A stretch of 64,000 nt of DNA from the NCBI RefSeq assembly GCF_029962835.1, contig NC_080583.1, positions 48,463,658 through 48,527,657 of the forward strand, read 5' to 3'. The notes below the pieces were generated by a model that was not told the DNA's origin, ran no database searches, and saw only the letters and a program-made list of their open reading frames with translations. The DNA is from Magnolia sinica (lineage: Eukaryota > Streptophyta > Magnoliopsida > Magnoliales > Magnoliaceae). Shown in pieces: positions 21,082 to 32,169 of this stretch. The translations under genes and the position numbers were made by a program. Position 1 is the first letter of the stretch, and every line of letters begins with the position of its first letter.

Positions 21082-21511
21082 TGTGGGGCCCACTATCTTG
21101 TATGTGTTTTTATCTATGACATCCATCCATTCTTTCGGATCATTTTAGGGCTTGATTCCAGAAATGAGGCATATCTAAATCTCAACTGGACCACACCACA
21201 GGAAAACTATAATGATTGAAAGACCATTATTAAAAACCTCCTAGGGTCCACTGTAATGTTTGTTTGACATCCAACGTATTGATTAGGTAATAAAAGACTT
21301 GGACAAAGTGGAAAAACAAATATCAGTTTGATCCAAAACATTGGTAGCCCACCAAAAGGTTTTAATGGTGGGTGTTCAATCAACAATATTTCTAGTGATG
21401 TGGTCCACCAGTGATTTGGATGTACCTCATTTTTGGGCTCATGCCATAAAATGATATGAAATAATGGATGGATGGTGTGGATGAAACACATACATCATGG
21501 TGGGGCCCACA
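21082..21511. repeat. foldback (long inverted repeat) element, ~430 bp
   Basis: The left arm (TGTGGGGCCCACTATCTTG, TATGTGTTT, then ATCCATCCATT, ATCATTTTAGGGCTTGA) pairs with the right arm (TCATGCCATAAAATGATATG, AATGGATGGATGG, AAACACATACATCATGG, TGGGGCCCACA). Arms are ~100 bp; the middle includes TTTGATCCAAAACATTGG and TTTTAATGGTGGGTGTTCA. The same arms are the modules seen in family L LTRs. A MITE-like foldback family is the simplest reading. Confidence 0.8.
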
Positions 21512-21568
21512 TAACACGTCAGCAGGCAAACCACAATAGTCAGCTAAAAGTGACTGCTACTGATGGTG

Positions 21569-21760
21569 CTATGTGTGCCCCACCGTGATTTATGTGTTAT
21601 ATCCATGCCGATCCATCCATTTCTGATTATTATTTTAGGGGATCAGCCCAAAAATTAGGACCATCCAACTCTCATGTGGACCACACCACATCCACATTAC
21701 AAGCATTTCGAAAATGTGGGCCCACTTTTATGGCCCACCTGTTGATTAGTTTAGCTTAAG
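21569..21760. repeat. partial second copy of the foldback repeat
   Basis: TGCCCCACCGTGATTTATGTG, ATCCATCCATTTCTGATTAT, TTTTAGGGGATCAGCC and TGTGGACCACACCAC reproduce the left arm and early interior of 21082-21511. The right arm is missing. Confidence 0.7.
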
Positions 21761-22119
21761 AATCGATCAAACTATTCATTTACATGGGATGGGCTCAATA
21801 AGATGTAATACTTTTATCCAAGGTTTTTTTTTTTTTTTTGTCAATCTCATTTTTCAACGATTCCTTACTTCAAGCTCTAGTTGATATAAATATACAACTT
21901 ATTACTTGTAACTAAGTTACATGTTATCCAAACACAAAAACTAAGTTACTTGTAAAGTTACAACTTACATTCAAACAAGATCACCTGTAGCTTTCTTTCA
22001 CTTCTATGTAAGTTTACCTGTAACTTACAACTTAAAAAACTTACAGGCATCTAAATAGGCCTTTACAACTTAAACCATTTACCACCATCCAAATGACCCC
22101 TAAAGGAATTAAAAGTGCA

Positions 22120-22121
<2 letters not shown>

Positions 22122-22191
<70 letters not shown>
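22122..22191. repeat. (CT)n(GT)n compound microsatellite
   Basis: About 16 CT followed by about 18 GT dinucleotides, immediately right of the Harbinger-type element. Confidence 0.95.
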
Positions 22192-22193
<2 letters not shown>

Positions 22194-22539
22194 AATATTT
22201 CGATAAGTGTGGGCTTATGGAGAAAGGAATATTTGTTAGAGGTTGTTTGGTGTGAGAAATGGAAGCGATCCTGTTTCATATCCTTCTAGAAGCAAGCGGG
22301 CTGTGCTGATGACAGCTCGGCATTTGGCCATCATCTGGTTGTGTGCCTACATTTCTGGAAATGCCCGCCAATCGGGCCTCATCGACGACAGCACGTCATT
22401 CGGCTGTCATCTAATGAGAATACCTCTCTTGGAAGGCCATTGTTTCTCAGAAATTCTGAAAGTGACAGGGTTTTGGAAATGCAGGGAGGTGCGCAGCTCT
22501 CCCTATAAAGTAATCATATTTAATTTTATTGTGTATTTT

Positions 22540-22803
22540 ACGCATCAGATGATCTTTCACAAGTTAGTTGATGCATCACAACACATGAAAAATGCAAAAT
22601 ACATATCTAGCCTCATGGATCAGGCTGTGGAGGAGATATGGTACAGGTATTATCCAACAGTGAAGCCAGATTGAGCCTATCAGTAGAATGTTGATGGGAA
22701 AGATGACATGCCTGTTTGGACTCCATGTGCAGCACATTGCATCCACCTGATGCTGGAGGATATCAGAAACTTGAAGGAAGTGAAAGAAATAGCTGAAATA
22801 TGA
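22540..22803 (+). pseudogene. hAT-superfamily transposase fragment
   Basis: One frame with stops at 22672 and 22684 encodes IFHKLVDASQHMKNAKYISS, LMDQAVEEI and, after an apparent deletion, VWTPCAAHCIHLMLEDI. These are hallmark blocks of the DUF659/hAT transposase core (VDAS..., then the CAAHCI...LMLEDI block) in plant hAT elements. The segment that normally carries the TDN motif between them is gone. About 260 bp remain, so it is a dead relic. Upstream (22243-22530) the same frame is open but not recognisable. Confidence 0.75.
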
Positions 22804-23073
22804 AGGTGGACATTAAAATCTGACAACTTTTATCAATCAATCTTTGTATCATACTCCTTGGACAACCCAGAAACATAGAGGGCAGACTTTCTGACCAGCC
22901 ATGCCAAGCATCTCCCAAAATCAAAGATTTTCTTCCACCCTAAGATTGTACATAATCCCCTTTTTACACATCTTCCCCAAGCCCCACCCAAGAAATACTT
23001 CTCACACCCTAGACACACTCCCCCAAAGCTCTATTCAGATCTCAATGCCCATTCCTCATCTTATATCTGTTAC
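22804..23073. other. unassigned stretch
   Basis: Tail of the hAT relic and pyrimidine-rich sequence. No conserved coding frame or repeat recognised. Confidence 0.4.
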
Positions 23074-23286
23074 AAGGTGTTCCAAAACGGTAATGGTGGC
23101 CGTAATGGCCAGCACCGTTACTGTTATGATACGGGCTGTAATGGCCGTTACAGCCCCTGTATCGGCTGTTACGGCCCTTTTTTATTTTTTGAAAAAAACC
23201 GTTGCCGGACAGTTACGGATCTGTTATGGGACCGTTACGGCCGTTTCGACCCCGTAACGCATAACAGTTATGACCATTAATACCTT
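23074..23286. mobile_element. small motif-dense element (GTTACGGCC repeats), MITE-like
   Basis: About a dozen copies of GTTACGGCC/GGCCGTAATGG occur in both orientations within ~210 bp. The edges AAGGTGTTCC and TTAATACCTT are roughly inverted, and CTGTTAC lies just outside each edge, a possible 7-8-bp hAT-type duplication. Such subterminal arrays bind hAT or CACTA transposases. No ORF. A diverged relative may lie at 25745-25930. Confidence 0.45.
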
Positions 23287-26200
23287 GACCTGTTACCTAT
23301 TACTTTTATTTGACTGAAGCTATGTCCTTTGATAGAGTGTAAGGCAGAACAAGATTCATGTAGCCGACCTCCAATTAATTGGGATAAGGTTTAGATGATT
23401 ATGTCCTCTCCCTACAGTGTGTTTGGTTCAATATCAAATCTCCACCACTATTTCTAAATGCAGCTCCATTTCTTTCTTTAGGATTTCCAATTCCTAACAC
23501 TCCACTCACTTGGAGCCAGTTTTTTTACAGTTTAATTTGTGCTTTACTGCTTGACTGAAAGTTTTCTGGCTTGTTTGAGTTTTTTCAAGGTTGCAAAGGC
23601 TTGGACATTCAATAGCTTGGAATTGTACTCCACACCAACTTCAACCCACCTCTACCTATATTCACCCATGAAGCCTATGAGTGTGTTTGGATTAACCATT
23701 ACAACTGTATTGTAATGTGAAAGACATGGCTGTATTGATTTCAAAGAGTGTATTGGATTTCAGACTGGCAGCAGTCGGACGGAATGCTCGTTTGGATATT
23801 GATGAACGTAGGTCTGGTAACAGATGTATATAGTGTCTGGTTGTTCGGCTAGGTAGGTTGGAAAGTTGGAGTATGACCTGAGAATAGTTGGTGCAAAAGC
23901 ACCCTGTCTTCAGGGTCAGGTGCAAGTTCAGGCTTATGGATGGTGGGAGCTGCAAGCTTAAAGAAGCTATGGTTATGCTGATGTGGCAAAGTCATGTAAT
24001 GTCTGGGTAAATAAAGGAAGTGAGCACGTATTGGCCTATAGGTGCTTATTGTCATTCTCTGCCGAGAAGTGGTATGACTGTCATCCTGAAGGGTGCTTGC
24101 CACGCCCTATGGGAGACCATGGCTACAAGGTATGATCTGTCACTCAATGGGAGGAGTAACATGTCTTTCTCATGCACCATTAGGAGAGGATCACGGTCAG
24201 GTTGACTCCTCATTATTCTTGCACTAACACAGTTGCAAGAATTCTCATCTCTGTAGAGACATTTAAACAATCATCACAACGAGGAGATTCTGAATTTGAG
24301 ATCAGATTCTCTCCAACCAGGTGAGATTGATGCAAAGAAGAAGAAGAAAACCCTGTACTATGCCTGAGAGTTGTGATGAAAACCCTCCAAATGGGAAAAA
24401 GATCTCTGAGAGTTGTTTCATGGATCCAAAAGAGAGTACGTGGGTTCTCCCAATAACCAAAAAGTGTATCATACCCGAATCTAACTGGGGTTTGCAGTGG
24501 TGGAGGAACTGGATTAGAAAAGGGGGATTCTAGTTTTAAGATATCTAATGAAACGGTAGCTGGAATTGAGATCTCATTCAAAGAAAGGAGAAGACGGAAG
24601 GGGTAGGTATGTGTAGAACAGTGAAGCATCCGAGTCTATAAGATTCCAATGGAGTCCCCAAGTTCAATGGAAAAGTAGCAGCAGCAGCAGCAGCCGCCGG
24701 CAGAATAAGACAGCATGGCCAGTTTGGATGCCAAAACAAGAGGCTGATATCATACTGACAACAGCCCATCAATGATTCCAGTATGATGTTAGTCTTCGAC
24801 CATTAGAAATGCATGAGCCTTTGAAGCAATTTTATGGTTCCTCATGTGAGCCCCACTCACGCTTGTTCACGAGAACACATTAGGTTTGATTACTCATAGA
24901 AGGTGCCTAGTTTAGGTCGGTTATAAGGGTTAGGATTACAGTAATCCTAGGGCTTAAAAGGCTTTTATTTTTATTTTCGTACAATTGCACTGATTGACGT
25001 ATTTTTTTCTTCAGAAAAAAATGTATTGTGAGAAGGTATTTAAACCTTTGTTATCAATTGGTGAATTTTCTCTCCTCTTTGTTTTGTGTGGTTGCCATTA
25101 ATATGGTATGTGTATGATATTTGATTGCCGGGTATTTCTATTAGGTGCTGAAAATCTGTTATAGGCGCCAATTGCTAGAAATTGCATTTTGAACTTAGAA
25201 TTGACACTTATTGCTAGTTTTGGGGATTTTGCTGGAAATTGGCGTTACTCTAGTAAATACTCACATTTTGGTTGTAAAAATCCACTGGAATTACATTGGA
25301 TTTGATTGTGTCCCTTAATAGGCCTGGTAGTCTCATATCAGCTGCATGGTGCATCATAGGCCATAGACCAGTGTTCCAAAGGTTGATTGTGTCCCTTGAT
25401 AGGCCTGGTAGTCTCATATCAGCTGCATGGTGCATCATAGGCTATAGACCAGTGTTCCAAATATTGATTTCAGAGGATTGCTGTTTGTTGGTTGGCCTGC
25501 TTAAACCTAGTTGTTTTAGTACTTGTTACTTTGGTGTTAAAGCATTTGGAAATGAGGAATTTTTTGGTTGATCATCAATTTCTAACTTTAATGGGTTCTA
25601 TTAGATACTTCTAAGTTTTTATTATTATTATTATTTTTTTATTTTTTATTTTTACCGAACATCACAGGAATCACCACAGCTTATGTGAACTAAAATCTAT
25701 TGTTACAAACAGAATATCATGAATGAAATATATGCTCTGTAAGCATGGTTTTGAATATCTATTACATTATAGCCGTATCAGCCATTATGTAATGGTGTTG
25801 GTCACCCCTGTTACATGCTGCACGGTTGAACCTGTCCGTTAAGATAAAAAGGGCCATTTCAGCTTGTATTATGGGCTGATACACCCAGATCAACACCTAT
25901 ACAGGGTTGTTATGGATGGCTAATAAAGGTTCCAGTTTGAAATTTTTATTTAAAATTCTCTTGTTTTTCCATTCTTTCTTCATTTCTATCATGAAGCTTT
26001 AAAAAACAAATTTTAGACTAGATCTACAGCTCCATAGAGGGTCAAAACATAAGATCGCGTGGGATTTGACAAATCCAAGTGGAATGGATCATTTTGCGAA
26101 CTATTGGAAGAAGGGGTAAACCGTCACTTCCGTTTTTGTTTTTTCTTCTTTTTGTTATATGCATATGTAATAGGCGATAAATCATGCTTTGTTTTTGTTC

Positions 26201-26440
26201 GATTAGGACCTATTTAGTTGAATTTCAACAGGTCAAGCTGACAGAACATTCTCATCAAACAATGGGCTCATACCCCACTGAATACACGTTATAAGAAAAA
26301 AAGATTATGATGTTTTATGTTTTTCCTGTTTTCCCATTATTTTGTCAAGATTTTTTGTGCTAAATTTTTTTTGGCCAATACAGGTATGATATGGTCCAAT
26401 ATGCCCTGCATCATATTGTTTTTGGGCACAGCCAGGGAAC
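23287..26440. other. 3.1-kb stretch without recognised gene
   Basis: Both strands show only short frames. The longest (138 codons, minus, 24213-24629) has no recognisable motif. A (CAG)n run lies near 24675-24695, an AT-rich low-complexity tract at 25615-25655, and an 81-bp tandem duplication at 25302-25463. It could contain introns or UTR of an unseen gene or diverged transposons; nothing decides it. Confidence 0.4.
25302..25463. repeat. 81-bp tandem duplication
   Basis: Two near-identical 81-bp copies (25302-25382, 25383-25463) start TTGATTGTGTCCCTT and end CAGTGTTCCAAA. Only a few substitutions separate them, so it is recent. Confidence 0.92.
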
Positions 26441-26442
26441 CA

Positions 26443-26522
26443 CAGTAATCAAACATAAGTGAAGCATGGTTTGGTGGATTGGGTATATTACTTTGAAATA
26501 CAATAGCAGAAGAAATAGGTTC
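26443..26522. repeat. ~82-bp repeat unit left of the Tat element, ending in target duplication GGTTC
   Basis: The unit (AATCAAACATAAGTGAAGCATGG ... GAAGAAATAGGTTC) is the same as the three units at 35371-35616. The Tat element therefore inserted inside a tandem array. GGTTC (26518-26522) is the left target duplication. Confidence 0.85.
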
Positions 26523-27446
26523 TGTTGATGCAGTTTTTCGTCGGACCCTTCGCGGCTGACCCTCTTGTACCTGCACAGGCGTAAAAAAGAAATACAGGAG
26601 ACCCTGGCTAATGCAGGGGGCTCTCCGATGCCTAAGTCAGGGATGAGGTCTTTTTGTAGGGTAGGGTCTTTAAAAAAGAGACATCAGTCAAATGCTAAGG
26701 TAAGAATTAGCGTACCTTTGAAGGTTGGGGATACCTCTATATATATAGGAGAAAGAGTTTGATTGAATGTGGATTCTTTTCAATATCTTGGAGATTCGTC
26801 CAGATCCAGGATCCTTAGAGATTACCGGCCTCCGAGATTACCAAGATTTGATCTTATCCTCTAAAGATCTGGGGAGAGATATTCGGGATGTTAGAGATTT
26901 CTTCGGATCTGTAGCTCGGTTGTAGGTTGGCTCCCACAGGCAGGTAATAACTCGGGAATAAGCAATACCGAGCCTCTTAACAGATCAGCATTCATCATCT
27001 TCGACTAATGTTTAGGTTGAGAGGTCCGCATTCCCTTTAGCTGGGCGCTGATGGCCCTTGATCTTATCACGGGGCGTCTTCTAGTTCTTGACCAATCGGT
27101 GGCCTATCTATGGTCCTCCAATGGCCAAGCTATGATTGAGTTATAGCCAAGTGTTAACCGATCTGGGGTTAATCTATGGTTAACCTATATTTGACCTATG
27201 ATTGACCCATGGCCGATCTATGGCTGCTTTGTGATTGACCCAATAGGTCAGAACACGATTTATCTGAATGGGCTCGTGCACGTGTTCTTTGAGTGTCCTT
27301 ACAGTTGTATTGACTTCCCTGGACGTCAGCCTGTTTCTGGACGTATAGGCCTTATCAGGTTCTAGTTTCACTGGGCTTGTGCTGGTCCAGTAGAGTTGGT
27401 CCATTTCATAAGCTGACTTACCGACTTATCCATTTTTCCCCCAACA
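26523..27446 (-). mobile_element. 3' LTR of the Tat element (924 bp)
   Basis: It begins TGTTGATGCAGTTTTT and ends TTCCCCCAACA on the + strand, i.e. TGTTGGGGGAAAA...CTGCATCAACA on its own strand. The left boundary is set by the interrupted tandem unit, the right by the polypurine tract. No coding sequence. Confidence 0.88.
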
Positions 27447-27470
27447 GTGAGCCCCCCTTACTTCTCGAAC
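27447..27470 (-). other. polypurine tract of the Tat element
   Basis: Read on the minus strand, GAGAAGTAAGGGGGGCTCAC abuts the TGTTGGGGG LTR start. This confirms the minus orientation. Confidence 0.8.
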
Positions 27471-27811
27471 CTCCATAGGTCAGTTCGAGAAGTAAGCTGG
27501 TTGGAGCTACGTCGGGTTATACATAGACTAGGCCGAGTCATATTGTCATTAATGTTAAGTATGGTAGCCAGCCGGTAGTCGAGGTGTTATCAGTCCGTCA
27601 TCATGACGTGTCGTTTCGTGGCTCGAGGTCACGTGGGGTGTTAAGTCGTCTTTTCGATGATGGACTAATGAGATCGTGACACGTGGCATCGTACTTGATT
27701 ATGGAGTTGAGCAACGCATGGAGTTGCGCCACATGTCGAGCCGGGGTAATCGAAGGGACGTCGTATGGGCTCGCATTGATGGGCGTTTATAACGCCTGCC
27801 ACATGGCACGT

Positions 27812-27820
27812 CTATATAAG
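27812..27820 (+). promoter_or_regulatory. TATA box for the antisense gene of the Tat element
   Basis: CTATATAAG lies 198 bp upstream of the ATG at 28018, followed by a C/T-rich leader typical of plant 5' UTRs. Its placement suggests the antisense gene has its own promoter, separate from the LTR promoter that drives the opposite strand. Confidence 0.6.
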
Positions 27821-28017
27821 GGAAGCCCAAACCCTTAGGGGTTTTCCTTCCGCGTTTGTATTCCCTTCCTCTTTCACTTTCTTCTTTCTTCCTGGATGAT
27901 TTCCGCTGTCCATCTCTCCTACAACTAGGCTAGCGACTTGACCATTTTTCTCCGATGAGCACCATCTCTCCCTCCTGTCATTTCTTTGATTTCCGAGTAG
28001 CTTTACTTGTTAATATC

Positions 28018-30143
28018 ATGTCCAGCTCATTGAGCTCACGGGAGGGGGTTTCTGGCGGCGACAACGGGGCGAGCTCTTGCCTTAGGGTAACGTAAAACCC
28101 ACTGTCGCCGCTGGTGATCACAACGGAGTTCGATTTCTGTTCGTTGGCGTTGCGGGTGCTGGAGCAGTCTCATGCCCAGAGGTCGATGCCCGTGGCTAGG
28201 GCGTTGAATTTGTCCCCCATTGCGGAGGACATTGCCCGTGCCTAGGGCGTCCAACACATCTCCGACCATGGGCTCAGCGGCCATGGGGCGCGACCGTTCC
28301 AGAGAGGTCGATGATGAGGGCCCGAGGGGATCGGTGCCCTCGACCTTATCTAAAGAAGAGTTGGCCCGGATCAGGGTCGGATATCATGTCCCTGAGTCTG
28401 TGGTCCTTCGGCTTCCTTCGCCAAACAAGCTTCTGGACCGACCTCCAAAGGGGGCCGTCGCGATCTTCCATATCGCGCTTCAGTGCGGCCTATGGCTTCC
28501 TTTGCAGGGAATAGTCAGGCGTTTGCTAGCTCGCCTTGGCTTGGCCCCTGGATATTGATCCCGAACGGGTGAAGGGCTTTGTTTGGCTGTGTCGTCCTTT
28601 GGGCCGAGCTAGACCAACTCGAGCTGTCTGTGGACGAGTTCCTCTATTGTACTAGCTGAAGCCGAACCATCTCCAGCCAGGCTGGTGCTACTTCACTTGG
28701 CGGAATATTAGCGGGGCCCTTATAATCGACCCTCCATCCTCCAACAAAAATTAGAGAGACAAATGGTTCTGGGCTTACAGGTGCTAGGAGACAGCCGAGC
28801 CAGAATCGACTACCATTGTTCCCCGGGCTTTCTTTGATCTAGGTTAGCATTGCAGTAATTGTGCTTTAATTGGTCGATCTTTACTGTCATCTGACCTTTG
28901 TTGCATGTGTCTTTTATTGTAGTCACACCCAAACATCCTCCTATGCTTAGCAGCGGATCGTTAGCTCAGATCCATGATTTCTGGGCGCTCGAGGAGGGGA
29001 AGAGGTCTTGGAGAATGCTTCTTCAGCCCGAGCTACTCCTCAAAATGGGCTTAGATTCCGCTCTTACAAGTAAGAGCTTTTGTAAGATCTTTAGCCGAGC
29101 TTTATGACTTAGAAATTTTTGAGAATTTTTCTGACATGTTGCTTGTGTTGTTACAGAGATGCCTGAAGCTCGACCCTTCCTCTGTCCTCCCTCAAAGGTT
29201 CACACGTCCCCTCAAGACAAAACAGCGACGCCGAAGAAGAAGAAACCAAAGACCTCCTCTAAGGCCAAGGGGAAGGTCAGGCCTTCTTGCTCGGTCGTCC
29301 TAGAAGTTGACGATGAGGGCATGGAGGTGGAAACCTCCTCTGAAGCGGTGGGAGCAACTACTCCCGAAAGTGTCACTCCTGTTAAGCTTCCTGCCGAGGC
29401 TCGTCCTGCAGAGGGGGTGGAGGCGGAAGAGAACTGAGGAGTCCTTTGCCAGACCATGGAGGAGGTCCTCCCATGGGTAGAGTGCCACACGGTCGAGCAG
29501 GAGTATGCTGCTTTGTTTGGCTCTCCCATGGACGCTCCTCGGACACCTGTCGACGACTCTTCTTGGGGTAAGTATCTTATCCGAAACTAATTCGAATTTC
29601 ACTTTTCTTGTGGTTGCTCGTCTTCACCATGTTGTTTTTCTTGTTATAGTTCGCCCCGTGCTTATTGAGGGCCCATGCCGAGTTCGCTTGAATGCGGACT
29701 CAGGCGGAGGCTACCGAACAACAAGTAGCTTGTTCCAAAGTCGAGCTATGGGATGCGAAGATGACTTTTGAGGCATCTTTTGCTAAGAAAACCGAGGTAG
29801 TTGCGCGGCTAGAGGAAGCCAAGGGCTTGCATGATGAGTGTCACGCTCGACTCGTCAGGACCGAGGTGAAGTTGGAGAAGTTGAGGAAGGAGACCAAGGC
29901 TACGATTGCCATAACTCGGAAGGAGGTGGTCCAGGAGTTCGTAACATCTCAAGTGTTCCTAGACGAGAGGGATAACCTCTTTTGTCAAGGTTACGTCGAG
30001 TGCGTGAGGGCGATGAAGGAATCCTTCATAGAGCTTGATCTCTTCGCTTTTGATGAGCCAGAGTTGAGCTCCGATGGGTTGGGCGATGGAGCGGCTCTTG
30101 AGGAGACTTCAGAGGTGACTCCAGAGCAACCTTCTGAGGCCTG
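28018..30143 (+). pseudogene. antisense ORF (aORF) of Tat element, intron-containing, 'putative gypsy-type transposon' family-like
   Basis: Plus-strand gene opposite to gag-pol. Likely exons are 28018-28842, 28923-29069, 29157-29567 and 29650-30143. Intron borders are GT..AG: GTTAGC..TTGTAG, GTAAGA..TTACAG and GTAAGT..TTATAG, sized 80, 87 and 82 bp. Exon 1 has stops (28093 and near 28240) and a frame slip; its later part (GAVAIFHIALQCGLWLPLQG, then LLARLGLAPG) resembles the plant family named putative gypsy-type transposon. Exon 3 is Lys/Ser-rich, nuclear-signal-like (TPKKKKPKTSSKAK). Exon 4 is a Glu/Lys-rich coiled coil (EASFAKKTEVVARLEEAK...) ending in an acidic tail. Function is unknown in any Tat element. 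Splicing is inferred from consensus sites. Confidence 0.75.
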
Positions 30144-30759
30144 ATGTTTGGCTTTTACAAAGCAATATTTCCTTCATCTTGTTTTGCTTCTCCCTTTTTC
30201 AACTTCAAGCACTTCAAGCGCACTTCGCCCAAGCTTTTTTCAACTTCAAGCACTTCAAGCGCTCTTTGCCTATGCCCTTTTTTCTATCTTTTTTTTTTTG
30301 GTTTTCTATACTTAACCCTTCGTAGATCGGTATTCATGTATTTTTCTAGGTTGTTATTGATGTGATCATGCCATTTGGGCCTTTGTCAATGAAAATACTT
30401 CTTTGTTTTGAATTCCAAATTTCTGAACTAAGTAGGTCGTTTTTTTACTTTATATGAGTGTGTCAGCCTGAGCCTAAATTATAGCTTAGATGTCGGTTGA
30501 ATATCGTCCATAGAATTACTGGAACTATCTAAACTAGTTAGTTTGGACGTAGTTTAGTCTTTGATCAGGCCTTGGTCGGCTATTGATCAGATCTCTGTCG
30601 CCCAGACATTGGACCTTAGTCGGGAATTGATTGGATAATCGTGTTGTCGCTTTATTAATGCAACTCAGAATTGAATAATACATACTGAATGTCGTACCAA
30701 CCCAATTCAGGGGTAATAAATCTTCAAAAGTTCGGCGTTTTACGGGTGCGGGAGCAGTT
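30144..30759. other. spacer between antisense gene and integrase end
   Basis: Contains the 3' region of the antisense gene, including a TCAACTTCAAGCACTTCAAGCGC duplication (~30197-30262) and T-rich tracts, then the unrecognisable extreme C-terminus of the minus-strand integrase. No independent gene. Confidence 0.5.
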
Positions 30760-31900
30760 GTCTAGCTAGGTCCCTTAGTCGATATGAACCAGGTCGGCTC
30801 ATGCTAGACACCACATAGGGTCCTCAGTTCGGACCTAAGGTTCCTGATCCTATCTCTTTAGTATTCTGAAACGTTCTCCGAAGAACCAAGTCTCCGACTC
30901 AAAATTTTCTGACCTTCACCTGTGTATTATAGAAACACGATATCTGTTGTTGGCGAACGATAGTTCGAAACCGAGCTAGTTCCCTTTGCTCTTCGAGGAG
31001 GTTGAGATTGAAGGCCATAAGCTCAGTATTGGCTTGTTCGTCGAATGAATCTGTTCGGGCTGTATGTCATTGGATTTCTACGGGAGTGACTACCTCTGCT
31101 CCATATGCCAAGGCGAAAGGGGTCTCTCCGATAGCTGTTCGGGCAGTAGTTCGGTACGCCCAAAGGACTTTCTGGAGTTCTTCGGCCCACGCTCCTTTAG
31201 AATCCTCGAGCTTGGTATGGAGATGATGCTTGATGATCTTATTAACTGCTTCGACCTACCCGTTTGCTTGTGGATGTCATGGGGAAGAGTAGACATTGCG
31301 AATTCCGAGGTTCTTACACATCTCCTGGTATTGTTTGTTATCAAACTGTTTTCCGCTATCGGAGATGATAGTCCGAGAGATCTCAAACCTGCATATAATA
31401 TTTTTCCAAACAAAGTCTGTGATCTTTTACTTGGTTATCTTCGTTAACAGCTCCGCTTCTGCCCATTTGGTGAAATAGTCGACGACCACAATGACGAACT
31501 TGGTCTGACCTTTACCCATGGGGAGTGGTCCAATGATATCGATTCCCCACTAGGTAAATGGCCACGGCCCGACCACTGGGGTGAGCTCTTTCGGGGGTTG
31601 CTGAGGTATACTAGCGAATCTTTGACATTTATCGCATCTCTGGATGAACTTTCGTGCATCATGCTGGATGGTTGGCCAGTAGTAACCCTCTTGAAGGACT
31701 TTGTGTGCTAGAGATCGTCCCCCAGAGTGGTTCCCGCAGATTCCTTCGTGGATCTCTCTTAGGATATATTCTGCTTCTTCAGGTTGGACACATCTCAGGT
31801 AAAGAAGGTAAAATCTTTTTTTTTTTTTATATAGAGTATACTGTTAAGTATGGTATATCAGGTGGTTTTGATCTTCATCCGACGTGCTTCCATTCGATCT
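30760..31900 (-). pseudogene. Tat integrase
   Basis: Minus-strand reading gives the HHCC zinc domain (HEGICGNHSGGRSLAHK, then RCDKCQRF near 31625-31650). The catalytic core follows: Asp in GIDIIGPLP (~31536), Asp in ISDSGKQF (~31358) and Glu in VEAVNK (~31250), 35 residues after the second Asp, so the DD35E triad is complete. Motifs LWAYRTTARTAIGETPF and VGDLVLRR follow toward 30900. In-frame stops and frame shifts interrupt it several times, for example a stop just before VEAVNK where Tat elements have Gln. Confidence 0.88.
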
Positions 31901-32169
31901 TCGGGTAGCTTGCCTTTCTCGAGGTATTTGATGATCGAATCTATCCAGGTTGACTCCGAGCTAACCGAAAGCACGACGACGAGCTCGACTTCATTGATGC
32001 TCGGTCTGGTTAGGAATTCGATTGGGATGGACCTCGGGATTTAATCTTTGTCTGCCGTAGCGAGCTTCGCCAAAATGTCGGCTTTTGAGTTCTCGGCACG
32101 TGGAATCAGGGCAACCCTACGTTTCTGAAACTTGCCGATTAATTCTTTGGCTCTTTGGAGGTTGGCTTT

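Larger units (their letters stand above)
20607..22062. mobile_element. Inner Harbinger-type element nested in the 20028-22100 element
   Basis: Left end AGGGCCGTTTGGATGCCTAT inverts to the right end (inverted: AGGCCTATTTAGATGCCTGT). TTA flanks both ends (20604-20606, 22063-22065). Subterminal AAGTTACTTGTAA/TTACAAGTAACTT motifs recur near 21890-22040. It contains the foldback repeat at 21082-21511 and no transposase. Confidence 0.65.
20028..22100. mobile_element. Outer Harbinger-type non-autonomous element (2,073 bp)
   Basis: Left end GGGTTGTTTGGATGGTGG, continuing TAAATG...AAGTTGTAAA, is the inverse of the right end (inverted: GGGGTCATTTGGATGGTGG, continuing TAAATGGTTTAAGTTGTAAA). TAA flanks both sides (20025-20027 and 22101-22103), the 3-bp TWA duplication of PIF/Harbinger. 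No transposase ORF. Most of its length is a second element inserted at 20607-22062. It begins 180 bp past the WPP stop codon. Confidence 0.75.

Noticed and set aside
22243-22530. Upstream part of the 143-codon ORF ending in the hAT relic
   Set aside because: Only the part after ~22540 has hAT motifs; the earlier part contains diverged GATGACAGC/CATC repeats and looks non-coding.
24213-24629. Minus-strand ORF of 138 codons
   Set aside because: No recognisable domain and no supporting start context; it could be chance or a fragment of an unknown gene, so it was not listed as a gene.
29212-29602. Minus-strand ORFs of ~100 codons
   Set aside because: They overlap exon 3 of the plus-strand antisense gene; their composition mirrors it and no motif is present.
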